NCBI GenBank assembly: GCA_030028905.1
Contig: JALDYZ010000004.1
Location: 1-64,000, forward strand
Direction: 5' to 3'
From: Ferirhizobium litorale
GTDB taxonomy: Bacteria; Pseudomonadota; Alphaproteobacteria; Rhizobiales; Rhizobiaceae
DNA length: 64,000 nt
Shown here: positions 54,189 to 64,000 of the stretch, piece after piece
Layout of the letters: every line of letters starts with the position of its first letter
Numbering within the stretch: position 1 is the stretch's first letter
Translations under genes and position numbers: made by a program
Notes under the pieces: generated by a model
Told to the model about the DNA's origin: nothing
What the model saw: only the letters and a program-made list of their open reading frames with translations
Database searches by the model: none

Positions 54189-55871
54189 TTGCAGGCATCG
54201 ACAAGCGCATCCGACCGACATCAGAAGATCAAGGCCGCGCCGCGCCGTGCGATTCTGTTGCCGGCCATCGCGCTGCTGATTTCGTTTGTCGTCCTGATGC
54301 CGATCGCCGCCATCCTGTGGATCGGGGCCCACGGCGGCAGCGAAACCTGGCAGCACCTGTTTGCCAACGTCATACCGCGCGCCACCCTGCGCACCATCCT
54401 GCTGCTTGTTCTCAACAGCACTGTCACAGCGTTCTTCGGCATCCTGACGGCATGGCTGACGGTGACCTGCAATTTTCCGCTCCGGCGTGTCCTGTCGATC
54501 GCCCTGGTCCTGCCGCTTGCCATTCCGGCCTACCTCGCCGCCTATGCCTTCGGCGAGTTCTTCGATTTCACTGGTCCGCTGCAGACGGCGGTGCGGGCGA
54601 TATTCGGCTTCAAGTCGGCGCGGGACTACTGGTTCCCCGACATACGTTCGCTCGGCGGCGCCGTTTTCGTCATGAGCTCGGTACTCTTCCCCTATGTCTA
54701 TCTGGCCTGCCGCTCGATGTTCCTGATGCAGGGGCGCACCGCGGCCGACGTCGCCCGCACGCTCGGCGCCGGCCCCTTGCGGGTCTTCACCCGTGTGCAG
54801 ATTCCCATGGCACGCCCCGCCATCATGGTCGGCCTGACACTGGTGATGATGGAGTCGCTGAATGACATCGGCGCGGTCGAATATCTCGGCGTCCCGACGC
54901 TGACCTTCTCGATATACGACACCTGGCTCAACCGCGGCAGCCTGGCGGGCGCGGCCCAGATCGCCTGCGTCATGCTGCTCTTCGTGGTCGGTCTGATCTT
55001 CCTTGAGCGCGCGGCCCGCAACCGCCAGCGCTTTTCGAGCCAGAAGACCACGGCAATGGTGCACGACATGGTGCGCGTCGAGCTTTCCGGCTGGCGCAAG
55101 TGGGGAGCAACGCTCTTCTGTCTTGTTCCTGTACTGGCAGGCTTTGCCATCCCGTTCCTGGTGCTCGGACAGTATGCGGCAAAGCGCCTGCCTCAATTCG
55201 TGCAGCCGCGTCTGCTCGATGCGTTGGCCAACAGCCTGCTGGTGGCGACCCTCGCCGCCGTTGTCACCGTCATCTTCGCTTTCGTGCTTTCCTATGCCGC
55301 ACGCACCGGACGCTCGCGGATGGCAATCTCGCTTGGACGTCTCGCATCGCTCGGCTACGGCGTGCCCGGCACCGTTCTTGCCATCGGCGTCCTGCTGCCG
55401 TTGGCCGGGATCGACAACAGGATCGACGCGTTCATGCGTGAATATGCGGGTTTCTCGACCGGCCTGCTGCTTTCCGGCAGCGCCTTCGCCATCGTCTACG
55501 CCTACAGCGTTCGCTTCATGACAATGGCCGAGGGAACGATCGATGCGGGCTTTCAGAAACTCTCCCCCCACCTCGACATGGCGTCGCGCACGCTCGGGCG
55601 CACGAGCGTCGAGACATTGCGGTCCGTGTTGCTTCCCAACATGCACCCCGTCGTCCTGACCGCCGGCCTGCTGGTGTTCATCGAAGCACTCAAGGAGTTG
55701 TCGGCGACAATCCTGCTGCGCCCGTTCAATTTCAATACCCTGGCAACACTGGTCTACGAAGACGCCTCGCGCGCCCAGGTCGAGGATGCGTCCGTCGCGG
55801 CAATCATCATCATCCTCGCCGGTCTGATCCCCGCCATCATGGTGTCACGGTCGCTCGATTCGGGACGGTGA
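54189..55871 (+). CDS. Iron-type ABC transporter permease with two fused membrane halves
   Basis: This protein of about 560 residues has two homologous six-span halves of the FbpB/SfuB type. EAA-like loops are ADVARTLGAGPLRVFTRVQI in the first half and DMASRTLGRTSVETLRSVLL in the second. Such double permeases pair with FbpA-type ferric-binding proteins and one ATPase. A TTG at 54189 has GAGGATAAGGG just upstream and is the chosen start; an earlier TTG at 54114 is possible. The matching binding protein is probably at 45108-46145; no ATPase gene lies next to it. Confidence 0.88.
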   Translation: MQASTSASDRHQKIKAAPRRAILLPAIALLISFVVLMPIAAILWIGAHGGSETWQHLFANVIPRATLRTILLLVLNSTVTAFFGILTAWLTVTCNFPLRRVLSIALVLPLAIPAYLAAYAFGEFFDFTGPLQTAVRAIFGFKSARDYWFPDIRSLGGAVFVMSSVLFPYVYLACRSMFLMQGRTAADVARTLGAGPLRVFTRVQIPMARPAIMVGLTLVMMESLNDIGAVEYLGVPTLTFSIYDTWLNRGSLAGAAQIACVMLLFVVGLIFLERAARNRQRFSSQKTTAMVHDMVRVELSGWRKWGATLFCLVPVLAGFAIPFLVLGQYAAKRLPQFVQPRLLDALANSLLVATLAAVVTVIFAFVLSYAARTGRSRMAISLGRLASLGYGVPGTVLAIGVLLPLAGIDNRIDAFMREYAGFSTGLLLSGSAFAIVYAYSVRFMTMAEGTIDAGFQKLSPHLDMASRTLGRTSVETLRSVLLPNMHPVVLTAGLLVFIEALKELSATILLRPFNFNTLATLVYEDASRAQVEDASVAAIIIILAGLIPAIMVSRSLDSGR

Positions 55872-55896
55872 CGAGCCAAGCTTGCGGACAAAAAGA

Positions 55897-55917
55897 AAGG
55901 CAGCACGGGGCTGCCTT
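55897..55917 (-). terminator. Hairpin between the iron permease and acetoacetyl-CoA synthetase genes
   Basis: AAGGCAGC (55897-55904) pairs with GCTGCCTT (55910-55917). The plus-strand side has A-rich sequence before the stem, so on the minus strand it is followed by TCTTTTTG, as expected for a terminator downstream of the minus-strand synthetase gene. It may also end the permease transcript. Confidence 0.65.
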
Positions 55918-56115
55918 CAAGATTTGGATGCTGTCCAACGGGCTCGGACGATCAACATCATGTTTCGGGAACCGAAGGCTCCGCGCCGGCCATGCATCGG
56001 CCGGTTCCAAGTCGAGTAACCTTTGACAAAGGTCTCCTAACAGAGCGTTAATTTCTACCGCTTTCGGTCACGGGTTTTCCCGGCCTCACCAAATCGTGAA
56101 GCCGGGCCGGCAACC

Positions 56116-58068
<1,953 letters not shown>

Positions 58069-58234
58069 GCTTTCCTCCTCTTTTCGGGATTTTCTATAGC
58101 ATGCTGCGCTGCATTATAAAGCGTCTGAAAGAGACATCTCCTTGCGCCGGGGAAATTGCAAGCGTGCGCCATTTCCGGTATCCCGCTTGCAGGCGATCGG
58201 ATACCGGATTGCACGGCCGACAAGAGTTCAGACA

Positions 58235-60130
58235 ATGACCCCAATGAACGGCAGGTTCCTGCGGAGAATGCGAAAGAAGATCGCCCAATCGGCGCCAAAC
58301 CTCGGTCGCCGTACAGGCATCGCGTTGTTGCTGCTGCTCGCGGCCTTCATTGCCTTTCGCGCCGCCGCCCCGCTGCTGATCTCGACCAATCTGGTGAGAA
58401 CCAATCTCGAAGATGCGGTGTCGCAGTGGACGGGTCATCGGGCAATCATCAAGGGCTCCCCGCAACTCGAGTTCTGGCCATCGCCAAGAATAACGCTCAA
58501 CGACCTGACGATCGAACGTCCCACACCGGCCGGTGGCGAGGTGCTGGGGCATGTCGAGAGCCTTTCGGCGACCTTCAGCCTGTTCAAGGCCTGGCAGGGA
58601 CGGCCAATCTTCTATGACTTCCATTTCGTCCGACCCGAATTCTTCATCGAACGCGACGAAACAGGCAAGCTCCATTGGAGCGACGATGGCCTTCTTGCCG
58701 ACGCGATTAGCCAGGCGGGCGCCGCAGGCAATGGTCAGCAGCGCATTCCCGAGGAACTCAACGTGCGTATCGGAGAGGTGACGATCGACGACGGCACACT
58801 CGTCATCGAGGATGCACGGCACACAGAACCCTTTCGCATCAACAGCATCTCCGCCGACATCTTCTGGCCGCACCTGGGAAGCGGATTGCGCGCCAACCTG
58901 ATCGCGCGGATCCGCGACAAGGACGTCCGCCTGGATTTCTCCACAACCCAGCCGCTGCTGCTGCTCAGCGGCAGCAATGCGGACGCTCGCGGCGAATTCG
59001 CCTCGGCGCCACTTTCCGGCAATTTCGAGGGCATCGCCAATCTCGCCAGCTATGCGTTCCTTTCCGGCACAGCGGAGATCAATGCACCGGACGTCCCGGC
59101 CCTCGTTGCCTGGTCGGGGCTGGAGCTCCCGGCGCTCGCCGCACTGAACAGTGCCTCGGTGACTGCTGAGATCACCACGATGGACGACAACCTGCGCTTC
59201 AACAACCTGCAGTTCACCATCGACGATGCCCATGGATCGGGCGTGCTCGACCTCGGACTGACCGCCGACGGTACGCCAAAGGCCACCGGAACGCTTGCCT
59301 TCGACCGCCTCGATGTCGGCGCCTTCCTGGCCGCCTTCTCCATCAAGGCGCCGGGTGCCGGCGATGTCCCGGAAAAAACGATCGACACAAGTTTTCTCAG
59401 GCATATGCAGCTCGACCTGAGACTTTCCGCCCGGCAGGCGGCTCTCGGGCCGTTCCAGATCGAGGACATCGGCGCCAGCGTGCTGATCGATGCACGCCAG
59501 GCAAAGTTCGATATCGGCGACAGCGCCTTCGAGGGCGGCCGGCTCTCGGGCCATCTCGACGTTGCCGAGCAGGATTTCGACGGCAGCGGCAACCTCCAGG
59601 TCTCGGTGCGCGACGCCAATCTCGCCGATGTCTTCAGCCGATTGCAAATCACCGGTCCACTGCCGTCCGGGACCGGATCGCTCGACCTGTCGCTGCGGAC
59701 CGAAAAACCGGTGTGGGCGACGGGAGCGCACGACATCTCCGGCACCTTCCGGTTGTTTGCCGACGACGGGAGCCTGCAGAAATTCGATGCGACCGCCTTC
59801 CGCCAACTGGCAACCGACAAGCCCTTTTTCTATCTGCGTTCGGCCAACGGCGGTTCGTTCAGCTATACGAGCGCCGATGTTTCCGCCAAGTTCGCCGACG
59901 GGGCGGCCGAGCTCACTCGGGCGCGGTTCGTTGGCCCGCAGCAGACCCTGCTGCTTTCGGGGGTCATTCCCTATGAATCGGGAAGCATCGCACTGGCCGG
60001 CCTGCTCGACGCCGGCGATCCGGCACTTGCGGATCGCTATCCGCCGCTCAATTTCTTTGTCGGCGGCTCCTGGCCGGACCCGGTGATTTCCGCGGTAATC
60101 TACGGCCCGGCGCAGCCGGCAGCGAACTGA
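58235..60130 (+). CDS. AsmA-family protein
   Basis: This 631-residue protein has one N-terminal anchor (IALLLLLAAFIAFRAAAPLL) and then the AsmA pattern: WTGHRAIIKGSPQLEFWPSP, RITLNDLTIERP, LHWSDDG, and a C-terminal beta-rich region with GTGSLDLSLRT and SLQKFDATAFRQL. AsmA-like proteins are inner-membrane-anchored, project into the periplasm and are linked to outer-membrane assembly or lipid movement. The ATG at 58235 is just before the anchor. It is divergent from the acetoacetyl-CoA synthetase gene. Confidence 0.9.
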   Translation: MTPMNGRFLRRMRKKIAQSAPNLGRRTGIALLLLLAAFIAFRAAAPLLISTNLVRTNLEDAVSQWTGHRAIIKGSPQLEFWPSPRITLNDLTIERPTPAGGEVLGHVESLSATFSLFKAWQGRPIFYDFHFVRPEFFIERDETGKLHWSDDGLLADAISQAGAAGNGQQRIPEELNVRIGEVTIDDGTLVIEDARHTEPFRINSISADIFWPHLGSGLRANLIARIRDKDVRLDFSTTQPLLLLSGSNADARGEFASAPLSGNFEGIANLASYAFLSGTAEINAPDVPALVAWSGLELPALAALNSASVTAEITTMDDNLRFNNLQFTIDDAHGSGVLDLGLTADGTPKATGTLAFDRLDVGAFLAAFSIKAPGAGDVPEKTIDTSFLRHMQLDLRLSARQAALGPFQIEDIGASVLIDARQAKFDIGDSAFEGGRLSGHLDVAEQDFDGSGNLQVSVRDANLADVFSRLQITGPLPSGTGSLDLSLRTEKPVWATGAHDISGTFRLFADDGSLQKFDATAFRQLATDKPFFYLRSANGGSFSYTSADVSAKFADGAAELTRARFVGPQQTLLLSGVIPYESGSIALAGLLDAGDPALADRYPPLNFFVGGSWPDPVISAVIYGPAQPAAN

Positions 60131-60177
60131 CAACCGAAAGCCTTGCAGCCTTTCGTGCCGGACCGTCTCGAAAACCC

Positions 60178-60999
60178 TTACGACATTCCGCGAGCGGCTT
60201 GGTGTTCGTCGCGCTGGCGCTGGAGTTCGCGCTGCTTGGTAACGATGGAGGCAATCAGCACCCCGATCGCAACGAAACCGATCAGGATCGTGCAGGCGGC
60301 GTTGATTTCCGGCGTGACGCCGAGGCGGACCTGGCTGTAGATCTTCATGGGTAGCGTGGTTGCGCCGGGACCGGTGGTAAAGCTGGCGATCACCAGGTCA
60401 TCGAGCGAAAGCGTGAATGCCAGCATCCAGCCCGACAGGACCGCCGGCGCTATGATCGGCAAGGTGACTTCGAAGAACGTCCGCAGCGGCGTCGCGCCGA
60501 GGTCGAGGGCCGCTTCCTCCACCGACTGGTCGAAGGACAGCAGGCGGGACTGGACGACGACGGCGACGAAGCACATCGCGAAGGTGATGTGTGCCAGCGT
60601 CACCGTCCAGAAGCCGCGGTCCAGGCCTACCGCGACGAACAGCAGGAGCAGCGACAGGCCGGTGATGACCTCAGGCATGACGAGCGGTGCATAGACCATG
60701 CCCGAGAAAAGCAGCCGCCCGCGAAAACGGCTGTATCGCACCAGGGCCAGCGCCGCCAGCGTACCGAGCACGGTGGCAAAGGTTGCGGTGAGTAGGGCGA
60801 CGCGGATCGTCACCCAGGCAGCGTCTATCAGGCCCTGGTTCTGGAATAGCGCCACGTACCATTTCGTCGAGAAGCCGGCCCACACCGTCACGAGCCTGGA
60901 TTCGTTGAACGAAAAGATCACCAACAGAAGGATCGGCAGATACAGGAAGGCGAACCCCAGCACGACCGAGATGATGTTGAAGCGGGACCATCTTGGCAT
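60178..60999 (-). CDS. potI: Putrescine-type ABC transporter permease (PotI)
   Basis: This 273-residue, six-span permease begins WSRFNIISVVLGFAFLYLPI and has SVEEAALDLGATPLRTFFEV (EAA loop) and AFTLSLDDLVIASFTTGPGA, strong PotI/PotC markers. The ATG at 60999 follows the potH stop by two bases and has GGGGAAATAGCC upstream. It is the last gene of the potFGHI set. Confidence 0.94.
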   Translation of the reverse strand: MPRWSRFNIISVVLGFAFLYLPILLLVIFSFNESRLVTVWAGFSTKWYVALFQNQGLIDAAWVTIRVALLTATFATVLGTLAALALVRYSRFRGRLLFSGMVYAPLVMPEVITGLSLLLLFVAVGLDRGFWTVTLAHITFAMCFVAVVVQSRLLSFDQSVEEAALDLGATPLRTFFEVTLPIIAPAVLSGWMLAFTLSLDDLVIASFTTGPGATTLPMKIYSQVRLGVTPEINAACTILIGFVAIGVLIASIVTKQRELQRQRDEHQAARGMS

Positions 61000-61001
61000 G
61001 G

Positions 61002-61913
61002 CTATTTCCCCTTCTCTTCGGCTTTGGCCTGGAAATTCTGGAAGAAGACGATCGGCACCACAAGAATCAGCAGCAGGATCGTCGCGACCGCGGCGGAAAC
61101 CGGCCAGTCGCGGTTTGCATTGAACTCGTTCCACAGGGTCTTGCCGATCATCAGCGTCTGCGACCCGCCAAGCAGGTCGGGGATGACGAACTCGCCCACC
61201 GCCGGGATAAAGACCAGCATGCAGCCGGCAACCACACCCGCGAGCGACAATGGAAAGGTCACCTTCCAGAAGGCCGTGATCGGCGGGCAGCCGAGATCCT
61301 GCGCCGCCTCGATCAGCGAATGGTCCATCTTCTCCAGGGCCGAGTAGATCGGAAGCACCATGAAGGGCAGATAGGAGTAGACGATGCCGATATAGATTGC
61401 CCAGTTGGTGTTGAGAATGATCAGCGGATCATCGATGAGGCCGATGGACAAGAGGAACTGGTTCAGAAGACCTTCCGGCTTGAGGATGGCGATCCAGGCA
61501 TAGACGCGGATCAGGAAGCTCGTCCAGAACGGCAGGATTACCAGCATCAGCAACGTCGGCCGCCACGACCGCGGCGCCTGCGCCATGCCGTAGGCAAGCG
61601 GATAGGCGATCAGCAGCGTCAGGAAAGTCGAAATTGCCGCGATCTTGAGGCTGGAGAGATAGGCATTCAGATAGAGAGTGTCTTCCGTCAGCCAGATGAA
61701 GTTGTCGAAGCTCAGTTGTTGGAGGTTGGCCCAGATGCCCGAAATGCCATCCGACAGCGAGAAGACCGGTACATAGGGCGGCTGGGCTATGGCGGTCGTC
61801 GACAGCGCAATGCGGAAGACGATGAGGAACGGGATCAGGAAGAAGAACAGCAGCCAGGCATAGGGGATGATGATGACCAGGCGGCGGAAGATGGCGTTGC
61901 CGAGCTTGGTCAT
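61002..61913 (-). CDS. potH: Putrescine-type ABC transporter permease (PotH)
   Basis: This 303-residue permease has blocks LILPFWTSFLIRVYAWIAI, SYLPFMVLPIYSALEKMDHS and IEAAQDLGCPPITAFWKVTF, and VFIPAVGEFVIPDLLGG, all typical of PotH/PotB. It starts 4 bases after the potG stop. It pairs with PotI to form the membrane pore. Confidence 0.95.
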   Translation of the reverse strand: MTKLGNAIFRRLVIIIPYAWLLFFFLIPFLIVFRIALSTTAIAQPPYVPVFSLSDGISGIWANLQQLSFDNFIWLTEDTLYLNAYLSSLKIAAISTFLTLLIAYPLAYGMAQAPRSWRPTLLMLVILPFWTSFLIRVYAWIAILKPEGLLNQFLLSIGLIDDPLIILNTNWAIYIGIVYSYLPFMVLPIYSALEKMDHSLIEAAQDLGCPPITAFWKVTFPLSLAGVVAGCMLVFIPAVGEFVIPDLLGGSQTLMIGKTLWNEFNANRDWPVSAAVATILLLILVVPIVFFQNFQAKAEEKGK

Positions 61914-61917
61914 GGCC

Positions 61918-63057
61918 TCAATCCCTCAAGACGACGCCGGCCGTCTCGGCGAAAGAGACCCAGACCTTCTCGTCGTAGCCGATCGGGTTGTCCACTTCGC
62001 GCTGCGCGTTGAGCATGGAAGTCTTCACCACCTGGCCGCTCGGCAGCCTGACATGCAGCACGGTCATGTCGCCGAGATAACCGATGTCCCAGATTTCGCC
62101 CTCCGAAGCATTGATGCCGGGATCTGCCGGCGCGGCGCGGCTGACCTTCAGCTTTTCCGGCCGAACGGCGAAGGCCGCGGCAGCGCCGGTGGCCGGGACG
62201 ACCTCGCTCACGGTGCGCACCTTGAAATCGGCCCCGGCGATCTCCACGGTGCCGTTTGCGACGGCCGTGACCTTGCCTTCGACGATGTTCACGTCACCGA
62301 TGAAATCGGCGACGAAGCGGCAGTTCGGAGCCTCGTAGATTTCCGCCGGGGTCGCGACCTGGACGACCTTGCCGTGGCTCATGACCGCGATCCGGTCGGC
62401 CATGGTCATGGCTTCCTCCTGGTCGTGCGTGACGACGACAAAGGTCAGGCCCAGTTCCTGCTGCAGGTCCATCAGTTCGAACTGCGTCTCTTCGCGAAGC
62501 TTCTTGTCGAGTGCGCCCAGCGGTTCGTCGAGGAGAAGGACTTTCGGCTGCTTTGCCAGCGAGCGGGCAAGGGCGACGCGTTGGCGCTGGCCGCCGGAAA
62601 GCTGCTGCGGCTTGCGCTTGGCGAATTGCTCGAGCTTGACGAGTTTCAGCATCTGCGCGACGCGCGCGGCGATGTCTGCCTTGGGCATGCCGTCCTGCCG
62701 CAGCCCGAAGGCGATGTTGCTCTCCACCGTCATGTGCGGGAACAGCGCATAGGACTGGAACATCATGTTGACCGGCCGCCTGTAGGGCGGAATGTCTGCG
62801 ATATCCTGGCCATCGAGAATGATTTCGCCGGCGGTCGGGCGTTCGAACCCCGCCAGCATCCGCAACAGCGTGGACTTTCCGCATCCGGAAGCGCCCAGCA
62901 GCGCGAAGAACTCGCGATGGTAGATGTCGAGCGTCAGGTTGTCGACGGCGGTGAAGTCCCCGAACTTCTTGGTGATGTTGCGGAAGGTTATGAACGGCTT
63001 GGAGTGCGGATCCGCCCATGGCGCAAAGGAGCGGCGGATGTTGCCGAGTGATTTCAT
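61918..63057 (-). CDS. potG: Putrescine-type ABC transporter ATP-binding protein (PotG)
   Basis: This 379-residue ATPase has Walker A GASGCGKSTLLRML, MMFQSYALFPHMTVESNIAF, signature LSGGQRQRVALARSL, Walker [13 protein letters not shown] and H-loop [14 protein letters not shown], followed by a TOBE domain (VRPEKLKV). It matches PotG. The gene follows potF after a hairpin-containing gap of 77 bases. Confidence 0.95.
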   Translation of the reverse strand: MKSLGNIRRSFAPWADPHSKPFITFRNITKKFGDFTAVDNLTLDIYHREFFALLGASGCGKSTLLRMLAGFERPTAGEIILDGQDIADIPPYRRPVNMMFQSYALFPHMTVESNIAFGLRQDGMPKADIAARVAQMLKLVKLEQFAKRKPQQLSGGQRQRVALARSLAKQPKVLLLDEPLGALDKKLREETQFELMDLQQELGLTFVVVTHDQEEAMTMADRIAVMSHGKVVQVATPAEIYEAPNCRFVADFIGDVNIVEGKVTAVANGTVEIAGADFKVRTVSEVVPATGAAAAFAVRPEKLKVSRAAPADPGINASEGEIWDIGYLGDMTVLHVRLPSGQVVKTSMLNAQREVDNPIGYDEKVWVSFAETAGVVLRD

Positions 63058-63093
63058 GCTGTGCCCCCGATGGCTGTACGACGCGCATACAGC

Positions 63094-63124
63094 AAATTGC
63101 CCGGAAGGATCTTCCGGGCAATTT
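63094..63124 (-). repeat. Perfect hairpin between potF and potG
   Basis: Stem AAATTGCCCGGAAG (63094-63107) pairs with CTTCCGGGCAATTT (63111-63124) around a 3-base loop. It lies just beyond the potF stop (63135) and before potG, and has A/T flanks. It probably causes partial termination or protects the potF mRNA 3' end, as with the dppA-dppB hairpins. Confidence 0.8.
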
Positions 63125-63134
63125 GCGTTTCGGA

Positions 63135-64000
63135 TTATTGGCCGGTCACGACCTTTGTCCAGATCCGGGTCACCACCCGCTGCGTCTTCGGGTCGTATGG
63201 CAGCTTCGTATAGAGCTTCGCCATGGTTTCCGCCGGCGGATAGATGGCCGGGTCGTCAAGGACTTCCTTGTCGATCAGGGCCTGCGAGGCCTTGTTGCCG
63301 TTGGCATAGAAGACGTAGTTCGATGCCTTGGCGATGACGTCCGGCCTCATCATGTAGTTCAGGAAGATATGCGCTTCCTCGACATGCGGCGCATCCGCCG
63401 GGATCGCCATCATGTCGAACCACATCAGCGCACCACCCGCCGGGATCGTGTAGTTGACCTCGACGCCGGCACCGGCTTCGGCCGCACGGTCACGGGCCTG
63501 CAACACGTCGCCCGACCAGCCGAGCGCCAGGCAGATGTCGCCGTTGGCGAGCGCGTTGATGTATTCGGAGGAGTGGAACTTGCGGATGTTCGGCCGCACC
63601 GAGGCGAGCAGTTCGCCCGCCTTTTCCAGATCGCCCGCATCCTTGGAGTTGGGATCGAGGCCGAGATAATTGAGGGCGGCGGGGACGATTTCGTCAGCCG
63701 TGTCGAGCACATAGATGCCGCAATCCTTGAACTTGGCGGCAATCTCCGGATTGAAGACTGCATCCCATCCCGGGGCGGCGTCGGTGCCGAGGATCTCCTT
63801 GGCCTTGGCTACATTGTAGCCGATACCTGTGGTTCCCCACATGTAGTCGATGGCATATTCGTTGCCCGGGTCGTAGACGGCCACGCGCTGCGAAACCTCG
63901 TCCCACATGTTGGCGAGATTGGGCAGCTTGGACTTGTCGAGCTTCTGGAAAACGCCGGCCTGGATCTGGCGTTGCAGGAAGTTGCCGGTCGGGACGACCA
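63135..64000 (-). CDS. potF: Putrescine-type periplasmic binding protein (PotF), 5' end outside the window
   Basis: The visible 288 residues are the C-terminal part of a PotF/PotD protein. Key blocks are VVPTGNFLQRQIQAGVFQKL, YAIDYMWGTTGIGYN, LALGWSGDVLQAR, ALMWFDMMAIPADAP and HIFLNYMMRP. Trp and Asp residues in MWGTTG, WSGD and WFDM are the amine-binding positions known in PotF. The frame is open to the window end, so the signal peptide lies outside. It heads the potFGHI operon. Confidence 0.94.
   Translation of the reverse strand, partial: VVPTGNFLQRQIQAGVFQKLDKSKLPNLANMWDEVSQRVAVYDPGNEYAIDYMWGTTGIGYNVAKAKEILGTDAAPGWDAVFNPEIAAKFKDCGIYVLDTADEIVPAALNYLGLDPNSKDAGDLEKAGELLASVRPNIRKFHSSEYINALANGDICLALGWSGDVLQARDRAAEAGAGVEVNYTIPAGGALMWFDMMAIPADAPHVEEAHIFLNYMMRPDVIAKASNYVFYANGNKASQALIDKEVLDDPAIYPPAETMAKLYTKLPYDPKTQRVVTRIWTKVVTGQ

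Noticed and set aside
52122-55646. A minus-strand open frame of about 1174 codons
   Set aside because: It lies opposite the PdhS-like kinase and the iron permease, whose products have clear domains. Its own protein is Arg/Asp/Gly-rich shadow sequence with no domain.
58094-60133. A minus-strand open frame of about 679 codons
   Set aside because: It is the antisense shadow of the AsmA-family gene and has no known motif.

Overview
The window is high-GC alphaproteobacterial DNA, most likely chromosomal and from the Rhizobiaceae (Rhizobium/Agrobacterium/Ensifer/Shinella group). The main evidence is a RirA-type iron regulator with its three cluster cysteines at 91, 99 and 105, a PdhS-like soluble histidine kinase, a His tRNA without the extra 5' G and with A73, and many ABC uptake systems for amines, peptides and iron. 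Genes are dense and operons often use 4-bp ATGA overlaps.

Region 1 (1-3990): a MarR regulator with a Cys-rich tail (5' end broken or frameshifted), a secreted protein, an AhpD-like protein, a thiol peroxidase-like protein, a glutamine amidotransferase and a MOSC protein form a probable redox or electrophile-response operon. Region 2 (4348-11588, minus): a DUF3604 PHP-like secreted protein, an unknown exported protein, a membrane-anchored PpiC isomerase and three HupE/UreJ-type membrane proteins form one tightly coupled operon, the best candidate here for an undescribed system. A decapitated methyltransferase follows it. Region 3 (11.6-19 kb) is a scarred accessory zone. It holds LysR and integrase fragments, a cupin gene frameshifted in a C7 run, an enoyl-reductase-like gene, an ArsR/AHSA1 pair, a DHFR-like gene, a membrane protein and remnants of an arsenic operon (arsC and an aquaporin).

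Region 4 (18.6-34.9 kb): an aminotransferase divergent from an XRE-cupin regulator, a FhuF-like protein, a DadA-like oxidase and a GntR regulator lead into a polyamine operon. This operon carries a PotABCD-type transporter, a serine hydrolase, an amidohydrolase, a PuuA-like ligase, a PuuB-like oxidase and AguB, followed by a convergent TetR gene. Together they suggest import of an amine or amide conjugate, release of the amine and glutamylation-dependent catabolism. Three TGATCA boxes spaced 42 and 21 bp lie in the GntR/transporter intergenic region.

Region 5 (35-49.5 kb): gluconokinase, an AbrB-type membrane protein, a GMC oxidoreductase, a complete dppABCDF operon, rirA divergent from an iron-binding protein gene with a candidate IRO box, mmsA divergent from an ABM monooxygenase/LysR pair, and a BON protein. 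Region 6 (49.6-64 kb): tRNA-His, phasin, a 1196-residue PdhS-like kinase, a fused-type iron permease, acetoacetyl-CoA synthetase, an AsmA protein and a second polyamine transporter (potFGHI), with potF cut by the window end. In both dpp and potFGHI a strong hairpin separates the binding-protein gene from the downstream transporter genes.
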